A DNA stretch of 64,000 bases from Owenia fusiformis (taxonomy: Eukaryota > Annelida > Polychaeta > Sabellida > Oweniidae). Under the pieces are notes generated by a model. That model saw only the letters and a program-made list of their open reading frames with translations. It did not search any database and had not been told where the DNA came from. Below are positions 54,701 to 62,902 of this stretch, in pieces (within the stretch, counting starts at the first letter, position 1; every line of letters starts with the position of its first letter). The position numbers and the translations under genes were made by a program. Location: the NCBI GenBank assembly GCA_903813345.2, contig CAIIXF020000002.1, positions 14,530,150-14,594,149 on the forward strand, written 5' to 3'.

Positions 54701-55596
54701 AGTTTAGAATTGATTCGTTTTTTGGCATTCTGGATAATTGTTAATCCGTGATTTTGGATTTTCTGTCCTAAAATCTTGTCTGTCAAGGCTTATCTTCTAT
54801 AGTCTGCCAAACCATTTGAGGGATTCATCTGAATTTTTCACGGATGTTTCTACATATGAAAGTTTAGAACTGAATAGATTTTGGCCTTTCTGGGTAAATG
54901 CTAAGGCAGCTATTTTGAATTTTCCATCTCTAAAATCTTGTCTGTTTAGGCTTGTCTATACATGTTTCCAGCCGAACCTTTCCAGGGATTCATTTGAAAA
55001 TTTCAGGGATGTTTCTACCTATGAAAATTTAGAACTGATCAGTTTTACGACTTTCAGGATCAACGGTAAATGTTAAGGCGGCCATTTTGGATTTCCCGTC
55101 CTAAAATTTGTCTTTCGAGGCTGTCTACAGGTTACCAGGTTTCAAGGATTCATCTTGGAATGTTAGGAATGTTTCTTTGTATGAGAGTTTAGAATTGATT
55201 AGTTTTTGGGCAGTCTGGAATCTGGGTAAATGGCAGGGCAGCCATTTTGAATTATTCATCCTGTAAACTGTATTATATTCAAAGGTGTGATTCTATTCAC
55301 TGTGTGTCTTCTTGTTGCACAATTAAAACAAACTTTAAATCTATTTCCACATTGCCCAAATTAAATTCCAATCCAATGTATTTCTTATTTGCAGGGCCTT
55401 TGATGTCGACATGTTATACATAGCTCAACATTTTAATATGGCTATCGGGGAGGTAGCTGTTAGATGGACAGAGATAGATGGCTCCAAGATGATTGCAGTG
55501 TGGAGCTGGTTGCAAATGGGACGTGATATTTTATTGATAAGACTACGCTATTTTTTAGGATCATGGAAAATAGACAATAAAGTCAAACTAGACTAA
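39666..55596 (+). CDS. ALG5: ALG5, dolichyl-phosphate beta-glucosyltransferase, 8 exons
   Basis: Joined exons: 39666-39728, 43586-43763, 45717-45763, 46802-46963, 50431-50547, 51783-51842, 52761-52912 and 55395-55596. They total 981 nt, 326 aa (human 324), all GT-AG and in phase. The enzyme transfers glucose from UDP-glucose to dolichyl phosphate on the cytosolic ER face, giving the Dol-P-Glc used to glucosylate the N-glycan precursor. Seen: an N-terminal membrane anchor ([14 protein letters not shown]), the GT2 fold start [22 protein letters not shown] (D110-D111), [15 protein letters not shown] (D164/D166, metal/UDP site), [40 protein letters not shown] and WSWLQMGRD near the C-terminus. 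No break. Divergent from MFSD8. Confidence 0.97.
40051..40153. repeat. Short inverted repeat, TCCCAGAATGCAAC arms
   Basis: AGGATGATTGACTCCCAGAA and its partner ATTCTGGGAGCCAATCCTCC face each other. A diverged, longer-spaced pair with the same GGATTGGCTCCCAG end is at 57161-57466, so this is probably a small MITE family. Confidence 0.6.
40154..40416. other. ALG5 intron 1 spacer
   Basis: AT-rich; nothing recognised. Confidence 0.35.
40494..41112. mobile_element. hAT-like element with 8-bp TSD
   Basis: The ends GGGGTTTGTGTAAAAAA and TTTTTTTACACAAACCC are flanked by perfect TAAAAATA duplications (40486-40493 and 41113-41120). CCGGGT(G/A)(G/A)CC-rich subterminal repeats appear at both ends. 619 bp, with no transposase recognised. 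Confidence 0.85.
41755..42843. mobile_element. Internally deleted mariner-like element
   Basis: Nearly 200-bp inverted ends start CGAGGGGTGATCAATAAGTA on both sides and include CTTATTTCCGTGAAGGAT near their inner edge. TA flanks both ends (41753-41754, 42844-42845). The minus-strand core encodes a piece of mariner transposase. Inserted in a palindromic MITE. Confidence 0.9.
42181..42474 (-). pseudogene. Mariner transposase fragment
   Basis: It retains [14 protein letters not shown] and [13 protein letters not shown], equivalents of the HDNAPxH and YSPDLAPxD blocks that hold the second and third catalytic Asp, 35 residues apart as I count. The N-terminal helix-turn-helix and the first Asp are missing, and the C-terminal part is altered, so it is inactive. 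Confidence 0.8.
43250..43570 (+). repeat. ~160-bp repeat units before ALG5 exon 2
   Basis: Two units with GCATTCTGAGTAAATGTTAAG, GGCTTGTCTA and AAATTTTCAG(C/G)GATG, ending just upstream of the exon 2 acceptor. Same family as 52020-55290. Confidence 0.7.
43586..43763 (+). CDS. ALG5: ALG5 exon 2
   Basis: The acceptor is TTATGTTTTGTAG and the donor GTAAGT. It encodes [13 protein letters not shown] and [14 protein letters not shown], the start of the glycosyltransferase-2 fold. Confidence 0.95.
43890..44565 (+). repeat. ~140-bp tandem repeats in ALG5 intron 2
   Basis: About five imperfect units of ATCGCCATTTCAGGAAAAC, TCCAAATTCGCACACATGA, TATCAAGTTCTAGAGCTGAT and GGCCATTTTGAAGG. Overlapping frames on both strands are artefacts of this array. 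Confidence 0.75.
44566..45716. other. ALG5 intron 2 remainder
   Basis: Contains a fragment of the GGTGGTGACAT dispersed repeat (~44690-44780), an unexplained 132-codon minus-strand frame (44891-45289) followed by a GC-rich CGTGGGGGGTCCGGGGG patch at ~45293, then AT-rich filler. Confidence 0.4.
44891..45289 (-). pseudogene. Unrecognised coding-like fragment
   Basis: 132 codons, less AT-rich than the surroundings, including [19 protein letters not shown] and [12 protein letters not shown]. It has no splice signals tying it to ALG5 and no family I recognise. It may be a decayed transposon-borne gene piece, or chance. Confidence 0.3.
45717..45763 (+). CDS. ALG5: ALG5 exon 3
   Basis: A 47-nt micro-exon encoding [16 protein letters not shown]. 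Acceptor GTTTTCAG, donor GTAAGT; phase 1 in, 0 out. Confidence 0.95.
46340..46640 (-). repeat. Dispersed GGTGGTGACAT repeat, uninterrupted copy
   Basis: In reverse it reads TGCCACAAAATTATTGGAGAC followed directly by CATAACAGAAGTGGTGACAT (about 46410 down to 46365). This is the same sequence that the Gypsy element splits at 17339/22218, here with a single GAGAC. Interrupted by unrelated DNA at ~46440-46590. Confidence 0.65.
46802..46963 (+). CDS. ALG5: ALG5 exon 4
   Basis: 54 codons with [12 protein letters not shown] and [13 protein letters not shown], the nucleotide-sugar-binding core. Acceptor CTTGTAG, donor GTATGT. Confidence 0.97.
47405..47545. repeat. Decayed relative of the 13025-13794 element
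   Basis: TTCTATGTAATTAGCTCTCG, GAAAATTGAAAATACAT and GGGAATTTCATGCATGGCAA parallel the left end of the 13025 element. Confidence 0.5.
47659..47755. repeat. Small hairpin built on TTAGACTCCGGA
   Basis: Direct copies of TTAGACTCCGGAAAA at the left face TCCGGAGTCTAAAA at the right. ~97-bp foldback. Confidence 0.6.
48104..49236 (+). repeat. Dispersed repeat, copy B (~1.1 kb)
   Basis: Starts TTTATCCCATTGAACAAAG and GAGGGATTTAGAGA, followed by CCGTCCGTCCATCCGT simple repeats and GCGATTTTGTTCATATTTGA blocks. Ends GGGATTTGCTACACTTTAGC then GTTGTTTAG. A different insertion, GGTCCCATGATACATTATGA (~48675), sits inside; a similar piece is at ~43090. Confidence 0.6.
49256..50280. repeat. AT-rich inverted low-complexity block
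   Basis: Dominated by TTCAAATT/AATTTGAA-type words. Contains TTCAAACAGTTCGGCATTCT near 49765 and inverted GCCGAACTGTTTGAATAG near 49945. A decayed foldback element is likely; the 82-codon frame is not convincing. Confidence 0.4.
50431..50547 (+). CDS. ALG5: ALG5 exon 5
   Basis: 39 codons with [10 protein letters not shown], the acidic metal/UDP-binding motif. Acceptor TTCATTTCAG, donor GTAAGT. Confidence 0.97.
51000..51710 (+). repeat. Dispersed repeat, copy C
   Basis: At least three internal units of AAAAAGTAATAGAGCGATTT, TGTGAATACTCATAAGCATG and ACCATTTTGAAAATGGC(C/A)GC. Ends GATGGGATTTGCTATGCTTT then GTTGCTGTTGTCTAGTT. Confidence 0.65.
51783..51842 (+). CDS. ALG5: ALG5 exon 6
   Basis: 20 codons, [18 protein letters not shown]. 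Donor GTGAGT; phase 0 both sides. Confidence 0.95.
52020..55290 (+). repeat. ~160-bp repeat field across ALG5 introns 6 and 7
   Basis: Many imperfect units of GCATTCTGGGTAAATGTTAA, GGCCATTTTG, CCTAAAATCTTGTCTGT, GGCTTGTCTACAGGTTTCCA and TTTTCAGGGATGTTTCTA surround exon 7 (52761-52912) without touching it. The unit repeats most regularly at 54200-55200. Unique-looking DNA interrupts at 53500-54190. Confidence 0.8.
52761..52912 (+). CDS. ALG5: ALG5 exon 7
   Basis: Encodes [34 protein letters not shown] and NLHVERW. Acceptor TTTGTTTCAG, donor GTAAGT; ends in phase 2 inside the Trp codon. Confidence 0.97.
55395..55596 (+). CDS. ALG5: ALG5 exon 8 (terminal)
   Basis: Encodes [38 protein letters not shown] and a basic C-tail to the TAA at 55594-55596. 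Acceptor TTATTTGCAG. Confidence 0.97.
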
Positions 55597-55928
55597 AAGT
55601 TCAACATACAAATGTAACAAAATGAAGATGTGATAATCGGAACAATTTATCTATATGAAAGACAGGTTAACACACAGATGTGGATGAAGTCAAAACCTAA
55701 AATCCTTCTCTGCAAACTTTAAGAAAAACAGCTGCACAGTTACTTTTTTATTAAGACTTTTAACTCATTTCATTCCACATCTGATTGGGTTTAGCCATTT
55801 ATTAATTTATGGTGTTTTTGAGTTTCCATAGTTTAACTATTTAGTAGCTTTATAAATGATTTCAGGTGTCCTGTATTGTAAAACCCTATATTGCTGTTAA
55901 CATTACTTGTATGCGATGATTTTGTAAA

Positions 55929-55934
55929 AATAAA
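55929..55934 (+). terminator. ALG5: ALG5 polyadenylation signal candidate
   Basis: AATAAA about 330 bases past the stop. Plausible spacing for the 3' UTR; chance occurrence cannot be excluded. Confidence 0.5.
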
Positions 55935-56094
55935 TCAGCAGAAACTCATAACTACTTATTTATTGTTAGCCATTTTGGATTTTCCGTCCTAAAATCGTCT
56001 CTGTAAAGTCTTGTCCACTCATTTTCGGTAGGGACATGTCATACACGTTTGTGTTCTTGTATTCAAATGTAAACAATTGGAGTACTGTACTCTG

Positions 56095-56574
56095 GGTAAA
56101 TTTTGACGCTATAAAATTTTGCGATTTTTCAAAATTTCAATTTCGCAGCTATTTAATTTCGCGGATTTGAGTTGATGACATTTCGCAGATTGCACAAGTT
56201 GAATTTTTTTTCAGATTACCGTGAATCAATGCGGGCTATTTTAGCCCGTTCAGAATCCGAATAATGTTTGTATTTCCCACGTTTAGGGCATTTATTTGAA
56301 TATTCTTGAATGGCTTTTTCAACTTCAATTTGTAGGATATCATTGTCGTCAACAGTTCTTGCCTTTGTTGGCCTAATAAGCCAATTCAAAATTCTTTTAG
56401 TGCCCAACAACACTGGAAGAAAAGTTTCACACCGAACGAAACATATCAAAAGGCCCGGATCAAATCCCAGGGGATTTAATTAAGACAAATTTCATGACGA
56501 TAAATGTTCGCGATTTTACTACATTCGCGTACAAAGCGAAATTAAATGGCAAGCGAACATTACCCGGAGTACAG
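56095..56574 (-). mobile_element. 480-bp TIR element with TA target duplication
   Basis: The ends CTGTACTCTGGGTAA and TTACCCGGAGTACAG are flanked by TA (56093-56094, 56575-56576). The core carries a minus-strand transposase-like N-terminal segment. Too short to be autonomous. Confidence 0.85.
56216..56449 (-). pseudogene. Transposase-like N-terminal fragment
   Basis: 77 codons. The end EVEKAIQEYSNKCPKRGKY continuing KHYSDSERAKIARID resembles the 'PRGxYxxYS..ERA.IG' DNA-binding start found in many invertebrate transposase-derived proteins. It stops right there, before any catalytic region. Family not assigned. Confidence 0.5.
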
Positions 56575-56576
56575 TA

Positions 56577-57160
56577 TATCAGAAAATCTCATATTGAAAA
56601 ACTCGAAAACCTGTGTAAAACCATGAATGACTATCAAAGGACAATTTTTCTATTGACGAATGAGGGGAGCATATTAAAAGAATCTGCTGACATGATAAAT
56701 TATCTAATGATTGGTGGAGACAGGATTCTTCTGTATTAGTATGCAGCTTGGCATATGAAATATTCTCCAAATGAAACAAAGCATTTCTAATACAAGGATT
56801 TATATTGACTGTTCTGCTGTTGTACATGTGTTCTTTGCACGTTCACTCTCTCAGTAATGTTTTCAGAATCATTTTAACTGTATAAATGGATTACTTTATC
56901 TCCAAGACAATTTCAAATAAACTGGATTTTACAAAACTCCCCTCATTTGTTAAAAATTGACTGATCCAGTTCACTCGCCTGTTTTTATATGGGAAGCTTA
57001 TCAGAACCCTTTTAGGGAAGGTTACTGGGATTCACGTTTTACAGATGATACGGTTACTGATTAGTGGTGATGCGGTAACATTGTGAGAGTTTATAATAGA
57101 GAGCTAAGATGTCCTAGTTCAGATAGCGAAACATTCTTTATAACAGTGGTCACTGGTCAG
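56577..57160. other. Intergenic AT-rich stretch
   Basis: No gene or repeat end recognised; the open frames here overlap each other on both strands and look random. Confidence 0.4.
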
Positions 57161-57466
57161 GGAGGATTGGCTCCCAGGATCGAAACTCGATATTTTCCAA
57201 CAATGAAAACGTCGAAATGTAGTAATCTTCTGGAATTATAACTGACTATAAATTCAAAATAAACAGTTCAAAATATTCAAACCAATATCTTGATCATTTC
57301 TTGTGAGTTTTGGAATTTTTCGTTGGGAAAGACCAAAATACACGATTTAAATGTTAAAGTTAACATAAAAGTGGCGACTGTTTGAATTCGAATTTTGTAT
57401 CACGACATCCATATATTGGACAGAATATCGACATGATCGAGGTTGCACTCTGGGAGCCAATCCGCC
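57161..57466. repeat. Inverted pair, GGATTGGCTCCCAG ends
   Basis: GGAGGATTGGCTCCCAGGAT and CTGGGAGCCAATCCGCC face each other ~300 bases apart. Same end motif as 40051-40153. Confidence 0.55.
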
Positions 57467-57715
57467 TTGAACAGTTGTGATTCACAATATCCCGATTCCC
57501 AAGATCAATTATTCATCGACATCATCAAGCCATTACTATTTATTCCCACATAGCTAGGCAAATGTGCAAAGTGTGTCAGATTCAAGCCAACCTGGTACCC
57601 AAACACAGTATTTCATATCGCTGCAGTTCATTATATAACCAATCACTGCATCCAAGGTCATTCTTTAATGCTTGTCAAGGAAGAAAATAGTTTGCAATTT
57701 GGGACTTTCATTGGT

Positions 57716-58750
57716 GGTACCACAGAAGAGTACGATAATGAATTGTTCTCTCTAAGGTAAGAATTGCATACAATATTTTATTTTTTATTCAACTTTATTC
57801 ACTAAATTAAAACATTTGTACAATTTCTTTACTAGATACTACTTCACATAGATTTACTATTTCTTAGTTTCCAAATTTCACACAATATGTAATCACAGTC
57901 CATAACTACATGCAAGTTCCACCTCCATTATAGTCTAGGTACATTATTAAAGTCATTAGTGGTGCCACACAAGAGTGAACCTAGAACGAACCAAGACAAA
58001 CTTGAATTTTATATTTTGGTAATGATTTAAGTATGGAAGAAGACACAATTCTAAAAGAAAGTGTCAGCAAATTTATCCTTTCTTTAAATAAATGATTTGG
58101 TAGCCTAATCATTAAGGCGTGAATTCACTCTTAAAATATCTGCTGCTTATGTCAGTGATCATGTAAAGTCTACTAGTGTGTATTCATGCACATAGTCATA
58201 TTGAATTGTTTTATACCACTTTATTTTTAAAGCTAGCCTATAATGCTCTTTAGTTATTAGTGAAATAATGTTGTTCTCTCCAAGGTAAAGTCACACAATA
58301 TGAAATTCTTCCACCATTATAGTCTTGGTAACAGAGCAATTAATATGAACACACAGGAGAATGATAATTTTGCTCTCTCTCCTCTCTCTAAAGTATGGAT
58401 CGCACACAATATGTAATCGTAATCCATAAGTAAGTTCCACCTACCACCACTTTAGTTCAGGCAACAGAGTTATTAGTGGTGCCACAAAGTTAAGCCTGCA
58501 CAAAATATGTAATTGAGGTCAATAAATAAGCTCCATCGCCATTATTGTTTAGATGCCAGAGATATAATGTTCTCTCTACAATAAGGATTGCACACAATAA
58601 GTTCCTCCACTATTGTAGTCAACGTAACAGAGTCATTAGGAGTGCCAAGGAAGAGGATGATAATGCTGTTCTCTCCAACATAAGGATGGCACACAATATG
58701 AATCGCCAGGAGGTTCCACCATCAATGTAGTAGTGCCACACGAAAGTATG
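57716..58750 (+). repeat. Degenerate ~100-200-bp repeat field
   Basis: Recurring GTTCTCTC(C/T)AAGGTAAG, CACACAATATGTAATC, AAGTTCCACC, GTAACAGAGT(C/T)ATTAGTGG and TGCCACA words in the same order, at least five times. The GTTCTCTCCAAGG word recurs inside the 2.33-kb units to the right. Confidence 0.6.
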
Positions 58751-59379
58751 ATAATGTTGTTCTCCCAAATGCATACTAGTAGATCGCACAACTGAAAGTA
58801 AAAAGAATGGAGTAGTGGAGTATATACAATATATTGTAAATTAAACTGAAATGTGGTTTTTGGTTTTTCAGAGCAGTGTCCATCTTGACCCAATGTGTGG
58901 AATGATTATATAACCAAACATGACAGACCACACGTGAAAAAATGAAACGTGGCTTCATGATCACTGAACCAGAGAGCAAAATCAAATGGTAGAACTGATT
59001 ATGCATTACCTTAAACAAGATGGTATGTAGATACAAAAGCTGCAGACAGGTAGCACAAATTGTAGATCCTCTGTGGTTTTCCCTTTGTGGTTCTTTTTGT
59101 TCTCTCCAAGGCAAGAAGACTGCACCTGAAAGTACATTTAAGGAAAAGATCAGCGATGGTTCAATTAAAAAGAAAGAAAACCCCGAAACTAAGCCCACAT
59201 TTTTAACATGAAAACCCAAAAGAAAAGACCCTTCAATCTACAACTGTAGCAAAAATGAACACAAAACTTCAGCCCTTCAAAATTTAGATCTGGAGTAGTA
59301 CTTGAAGTCAACTTTAAAATTGAATCATTACTGAGTAAGTATTGGTCAATGGAATAACATTCAATATAAAACAAAACAA

Positions 59380-59425
59380 TACAATTCAAAACAATACAAA
59401 ACTATACAATACAATACAATACTAA
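59380..59425. repeat. ACAAT microsatellite
   Basis: Perfect and near-perfect ACAAT/AAACA units; the equivalent is at ~61690-61747 in copy 2 with a few more units. Confidence 0.8.
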
Positions 59426-59439
59426 GCACTAGATCCATG

Positions 59440-59690
59440 ATCTTGGTCGTCTGGTTCGTTTGTTGTCTGGTTCGTTGGTTGTTTGGTTCGTAGGATGGAG
59501 TGTTGGTTAGTTGGTTGATTAATTAGTTAGTTGGTTGGTTAGTTTTAACCTATTGGGTGGTCTGGTGGTTGTCTGGTTGGTTAGTTTGTTGGTTAGTAAG
59601 TAAGTTGGTTAATAGATTAAGCCTATTGGGTCATTGGTTGGTCGGTTGGATGTCCAGTTGGTTGGTTGGTTGTCTGGTTGTTCATACCCT
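59440..59690. repeat. GGTT/GGTTGGTT minisatellite, copy 1
   Basis: Degenerate TTGGTTAGTTGG/GTCTGGTTG units. The Trp/Leu/Val-rich frame over it is a repeat artefact. Confidence 0.85.
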
Positions 59691-60370
59691 CCCCCCTAAG
59701 AAAAACTGGAATAGTACTGGGAGCAGCCCCCTGCTAATGGGATGCAACTGATTGCAAGGGATAAAACTGGTCAAAATGCGACATCTACGGTAAGTCCTGG
59801 AAAATCAACCTGATCTCCTCGTTGAGAAAAATGTGATTTCACCAGGACCGTATTTTCGCAGGAAAACTCGAATAGTACTGGGAGTAGCCGCCTGCTAATG
59901 GGATGGAACTGATTGCAAGAGATAAAACTGGTCCAAATGCGACATCTACGGTAAGTCCTGGAAACTCGACCTAGTCCCCTCGTGGAGAAAATTGTGATTT
60001 CAAAAGGACCGTCTTTTCACAGGGACTTCACCATCTGTGCTACAAATAGATAAAAACATGTTGTAGTAGTTGTTATTTTACATAAAACTTTAAATAAAAC
60101 TTTACATTATACTTTAGACTACTTAAATCTACACAACTAAAAATTTACAGAATATTACACAAGTTAAAATTTATTTCTCCCAATTTGATATAAACCAGTA
60201 GACTTCCATATTTCTGATTTTGAAACATGAACTCCATCCCCCCAGAAACCCAACCACCCCCTCCCACTTTACCTTAGAGTCAAGTTCCTCCACCAAAAAT
60301 ATGGGCTGGCCAACAAAAGTCCTCCAGTAAATATCAAAATTGGAGGCAAAACCAGGAAGGAATACTTAAC

Positions 60371-60573
60371 TTAGGTAGCAGGATTGTCGGTTGTAGTCCT
60401 AGTTGGCACGCAGCTGTTGTCTCCGTTGTGTCGTTGGTCATCGGGCCCCTCATCTCCAAGCTGAAAGTGAACCTGAAAACAGAGGAACTGAACAGATTTA
60501 ATAACTGAATAAAAAGAAATGTACTTACTTTGGTGCTTTGGTGATGACAGGAACACGAACACCTCTCGCCCAT
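60371..60573 (-). CDS. Possible two-exon mini-gene, tandem copy 1
   Basis: Minus strand: ATG at 60573, exon 60573-60529 (MGERCSCSCHHQSTK) ending at donor GTAAGT. Acceptor CTGTTTTCAG is followed by exon 60472-60371 (VHFQLGDEGPDDQRHNGDNS onward) ending in TAA. The join is in phase, giving a 48-aa product if the ATG is real. An in-frame stop lies upstream, so it either starts here or joins other exons. No family recognised. Confidence 0.3.
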
Positions 60574-61769
60574 GTTACTGTTTACGTGGACTGGACCTGA
60601 TGGCTCAAAGTTGTCGAAAGACTGATCAAGCTGTCGCCCTTACTTGGTGTGTTCGCTGCATCTCTCTCATAGTTGTACCTGAAAGATACAAGATAAGAAA
60701 ATGAAAAATACAAGGATGCAACTTGGTCGAGTCACTTCCAATACAAGCGGAGGAGGGAATGCCAAGACATTCCTTTCATTGACTCTAGTAAATCTGTCAT
60801 CGCCTTGTACCCCTCCTGGCTCAAGATTTATATCATCAAGTCAACTAACTGCATAAGCAGATGTAACTCTGTAGGAAGAATGGAATAGTGGAGTATATGT
60901 ATATTCTTTAAGAATAAATTGAAATGTGTTGTTTCGTTTTTCAAAGAAGTTGCCATCTTGACTTGGCCCAATGTGAAGTAGGAATGATTCAGGCAACTAT
61001 CACAGACCACATGTAAAAATAATGAAAGATGGCTTCATGGTACATTTGTACATTAAGTGAAATCAAGGCAGTCATCATTTAGTGCATTTCTTTGAAAAAA
61101 TGTTTCCCAAACATACATGTGCCAACAATGGGATTAGAATCCCAACAATTGAAAAATGTGTCGTTGTGGAATAACCGTACTGAACCAGAGAGCAAAATCA
61201 TCAAATGATAGAACTGATTATGCGTTACAGTACCTTTAACAAGATGGTATGTAGATATAAATGCTGCAGATAGGTAGCACACATTGTAGATTCTCTGTGG
61301 TTTTCTTTTTGTGTTTCATTTTGTTCTCTCCAAGGCAAGAGGTATGTAGATACAAATGCTGCAGATAGGTAGCACAAATTGTAGATTCTCTGTGGTTTTC
61401 CCTTTGTGGTTCTTTTTGTTCTCTCCAAGGCAAGAAAACTGCACCTGAAAGTACATTTAAGGAAAAGATCAGCGATGGTTCAATTAAAAAGAGAGAAAAC
61501 CCCGAAACTAAGCCCACAATTTTAACATGAAAACCCAAAAGAAAAGACCCTTCAATCTACAACTGTAGCAAAAATGAACACAAGACTTCAGCCCTTCAAA
61601 ATTTAGATCTGGAGTAGTACTTGAAGTCAACTTTAAAATTGAATCATTACTGAGTAGGTATTGGTCAATGGAATAACATTCAATATAAAACAAAACAATA
61701 CAATACAAAACAATACAAAACTATACAATACAATACAATACAATACAGTACTAAGCACTAGATCCATGA

Positions 61770-62012
61770 TCTTGGTCGTCTGGTTCATTTGTTGTCTGGT
61801 TCGTTGGTTGTTTGGTTCGTAGGATGGAGTGTTGGTTAGTTGGTTGATTAATTAGTTAGTTGGTTGGTTAGTTTTAACCTATTGGGTGGTCTGGTGGTTG
61901 TCTGGTTGGTTAGTTTGTTGGTTAGTAAGTAAGTTGGTTAATAGATTAAGCCTATTGGGTCATTGGTTGGTCGGTTGGATGTCCAGTTGGTTGGTTGGTT
62001 GTCTGGTTGTTC
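61770..62012. repeat. GGTT minisatellite, copy 2
   Basis: Same tract as at 59440-59690, one tandem-unit length to the right. Confidence 0.85.
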
Positions 62013-62699
62013 ATAACATCCCCCTAAGAAAAACTGGAATAGTACTGGGAGCAGCCCCCTGCTAATGGGATGCAACTGATTGCAAGGGATAAAACTGGTC
62101 AAAATGTGACATCTACGGTAAGTCCTGGAAAATCAACCTGATCTCCTCGTTGAGAAAAATGTGATTTCACCAGGACCGTATTTTCGCAGGAAAACTGGAA
62201 TAGTACTGGGAGTAGCCGCCTGCTAATGGGATGCAACTGATTGCAAGAGATAAAACTGGTCAAAATGCGACATCTACGGTAAGTCCTGGAAACTCGACCT
62301 AGTCCCCTCGTGGAGAAAATTGTGATTTCAAAAGGACCGACTTTTCACAGGGACTTCACCATCTGTGCTACAAATAGATAAAAACATGTTGTAGTAGTTG
62401 TTATTTTACATAAAACTTTAAATAAAACTTTACATTATACTTTAGACTACTTAAATCTACACAACTAAAAATTTACAGAATATTACACAAGTTAAAATTT
62501 ATTTCTCCCAATTTGATATAAACCAGTAGACTTCCATATTTCTGATTTTGAAACATGAGCTCCATCCCCCCAGAAACCCAACCACCCCCCTCCCACTTTA
62601 CCTTAGAGTCAAGTTCCTCCACCAAAAATATGGGCTGGCCAACAAAAGTCCTCCAGTAAATATCAAAATTGGAGGCAAAACCAGGAAGGAATACTTAAC

Positions 62700-62902
62700 T
62701 TAGGTAGCAGGAACGTCGGTTGTAGTCCTAGTTGGCACGCAGCTGTTGTCTCCGTTGTGTCGTTGGTCATCGGGCTCCTCATCTCCAAGCTGAAAGTGAA
62801 CCTGAAAACAGAGGAACTGAACAGATTTAATAACTGAATAAAAAGAAATGTACTTACTTTGGTGCTTTGGTGATGACAGGAACACGAAAACCTCTCGCCC
62901 AT
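62700..62902 (-). CDS. Possible two-exon mini-gene, tandem copy 2
   Basis: Equivalent of the copy-1 candidate: exons 62902-62858 and 62801-62700 with the same donor, acceptor and stop. Noticed residue changes are C to F, G to E and N to V, with no new stop. The frame is kept, but the copies are too similar for this to prove selection. Confidence 0.3.

Noticed and set aside
59557-59751. Trp/Leu/Val-rich frame as a membrane peptide
   Set aside because: Translation of the GGTT minisatellite.
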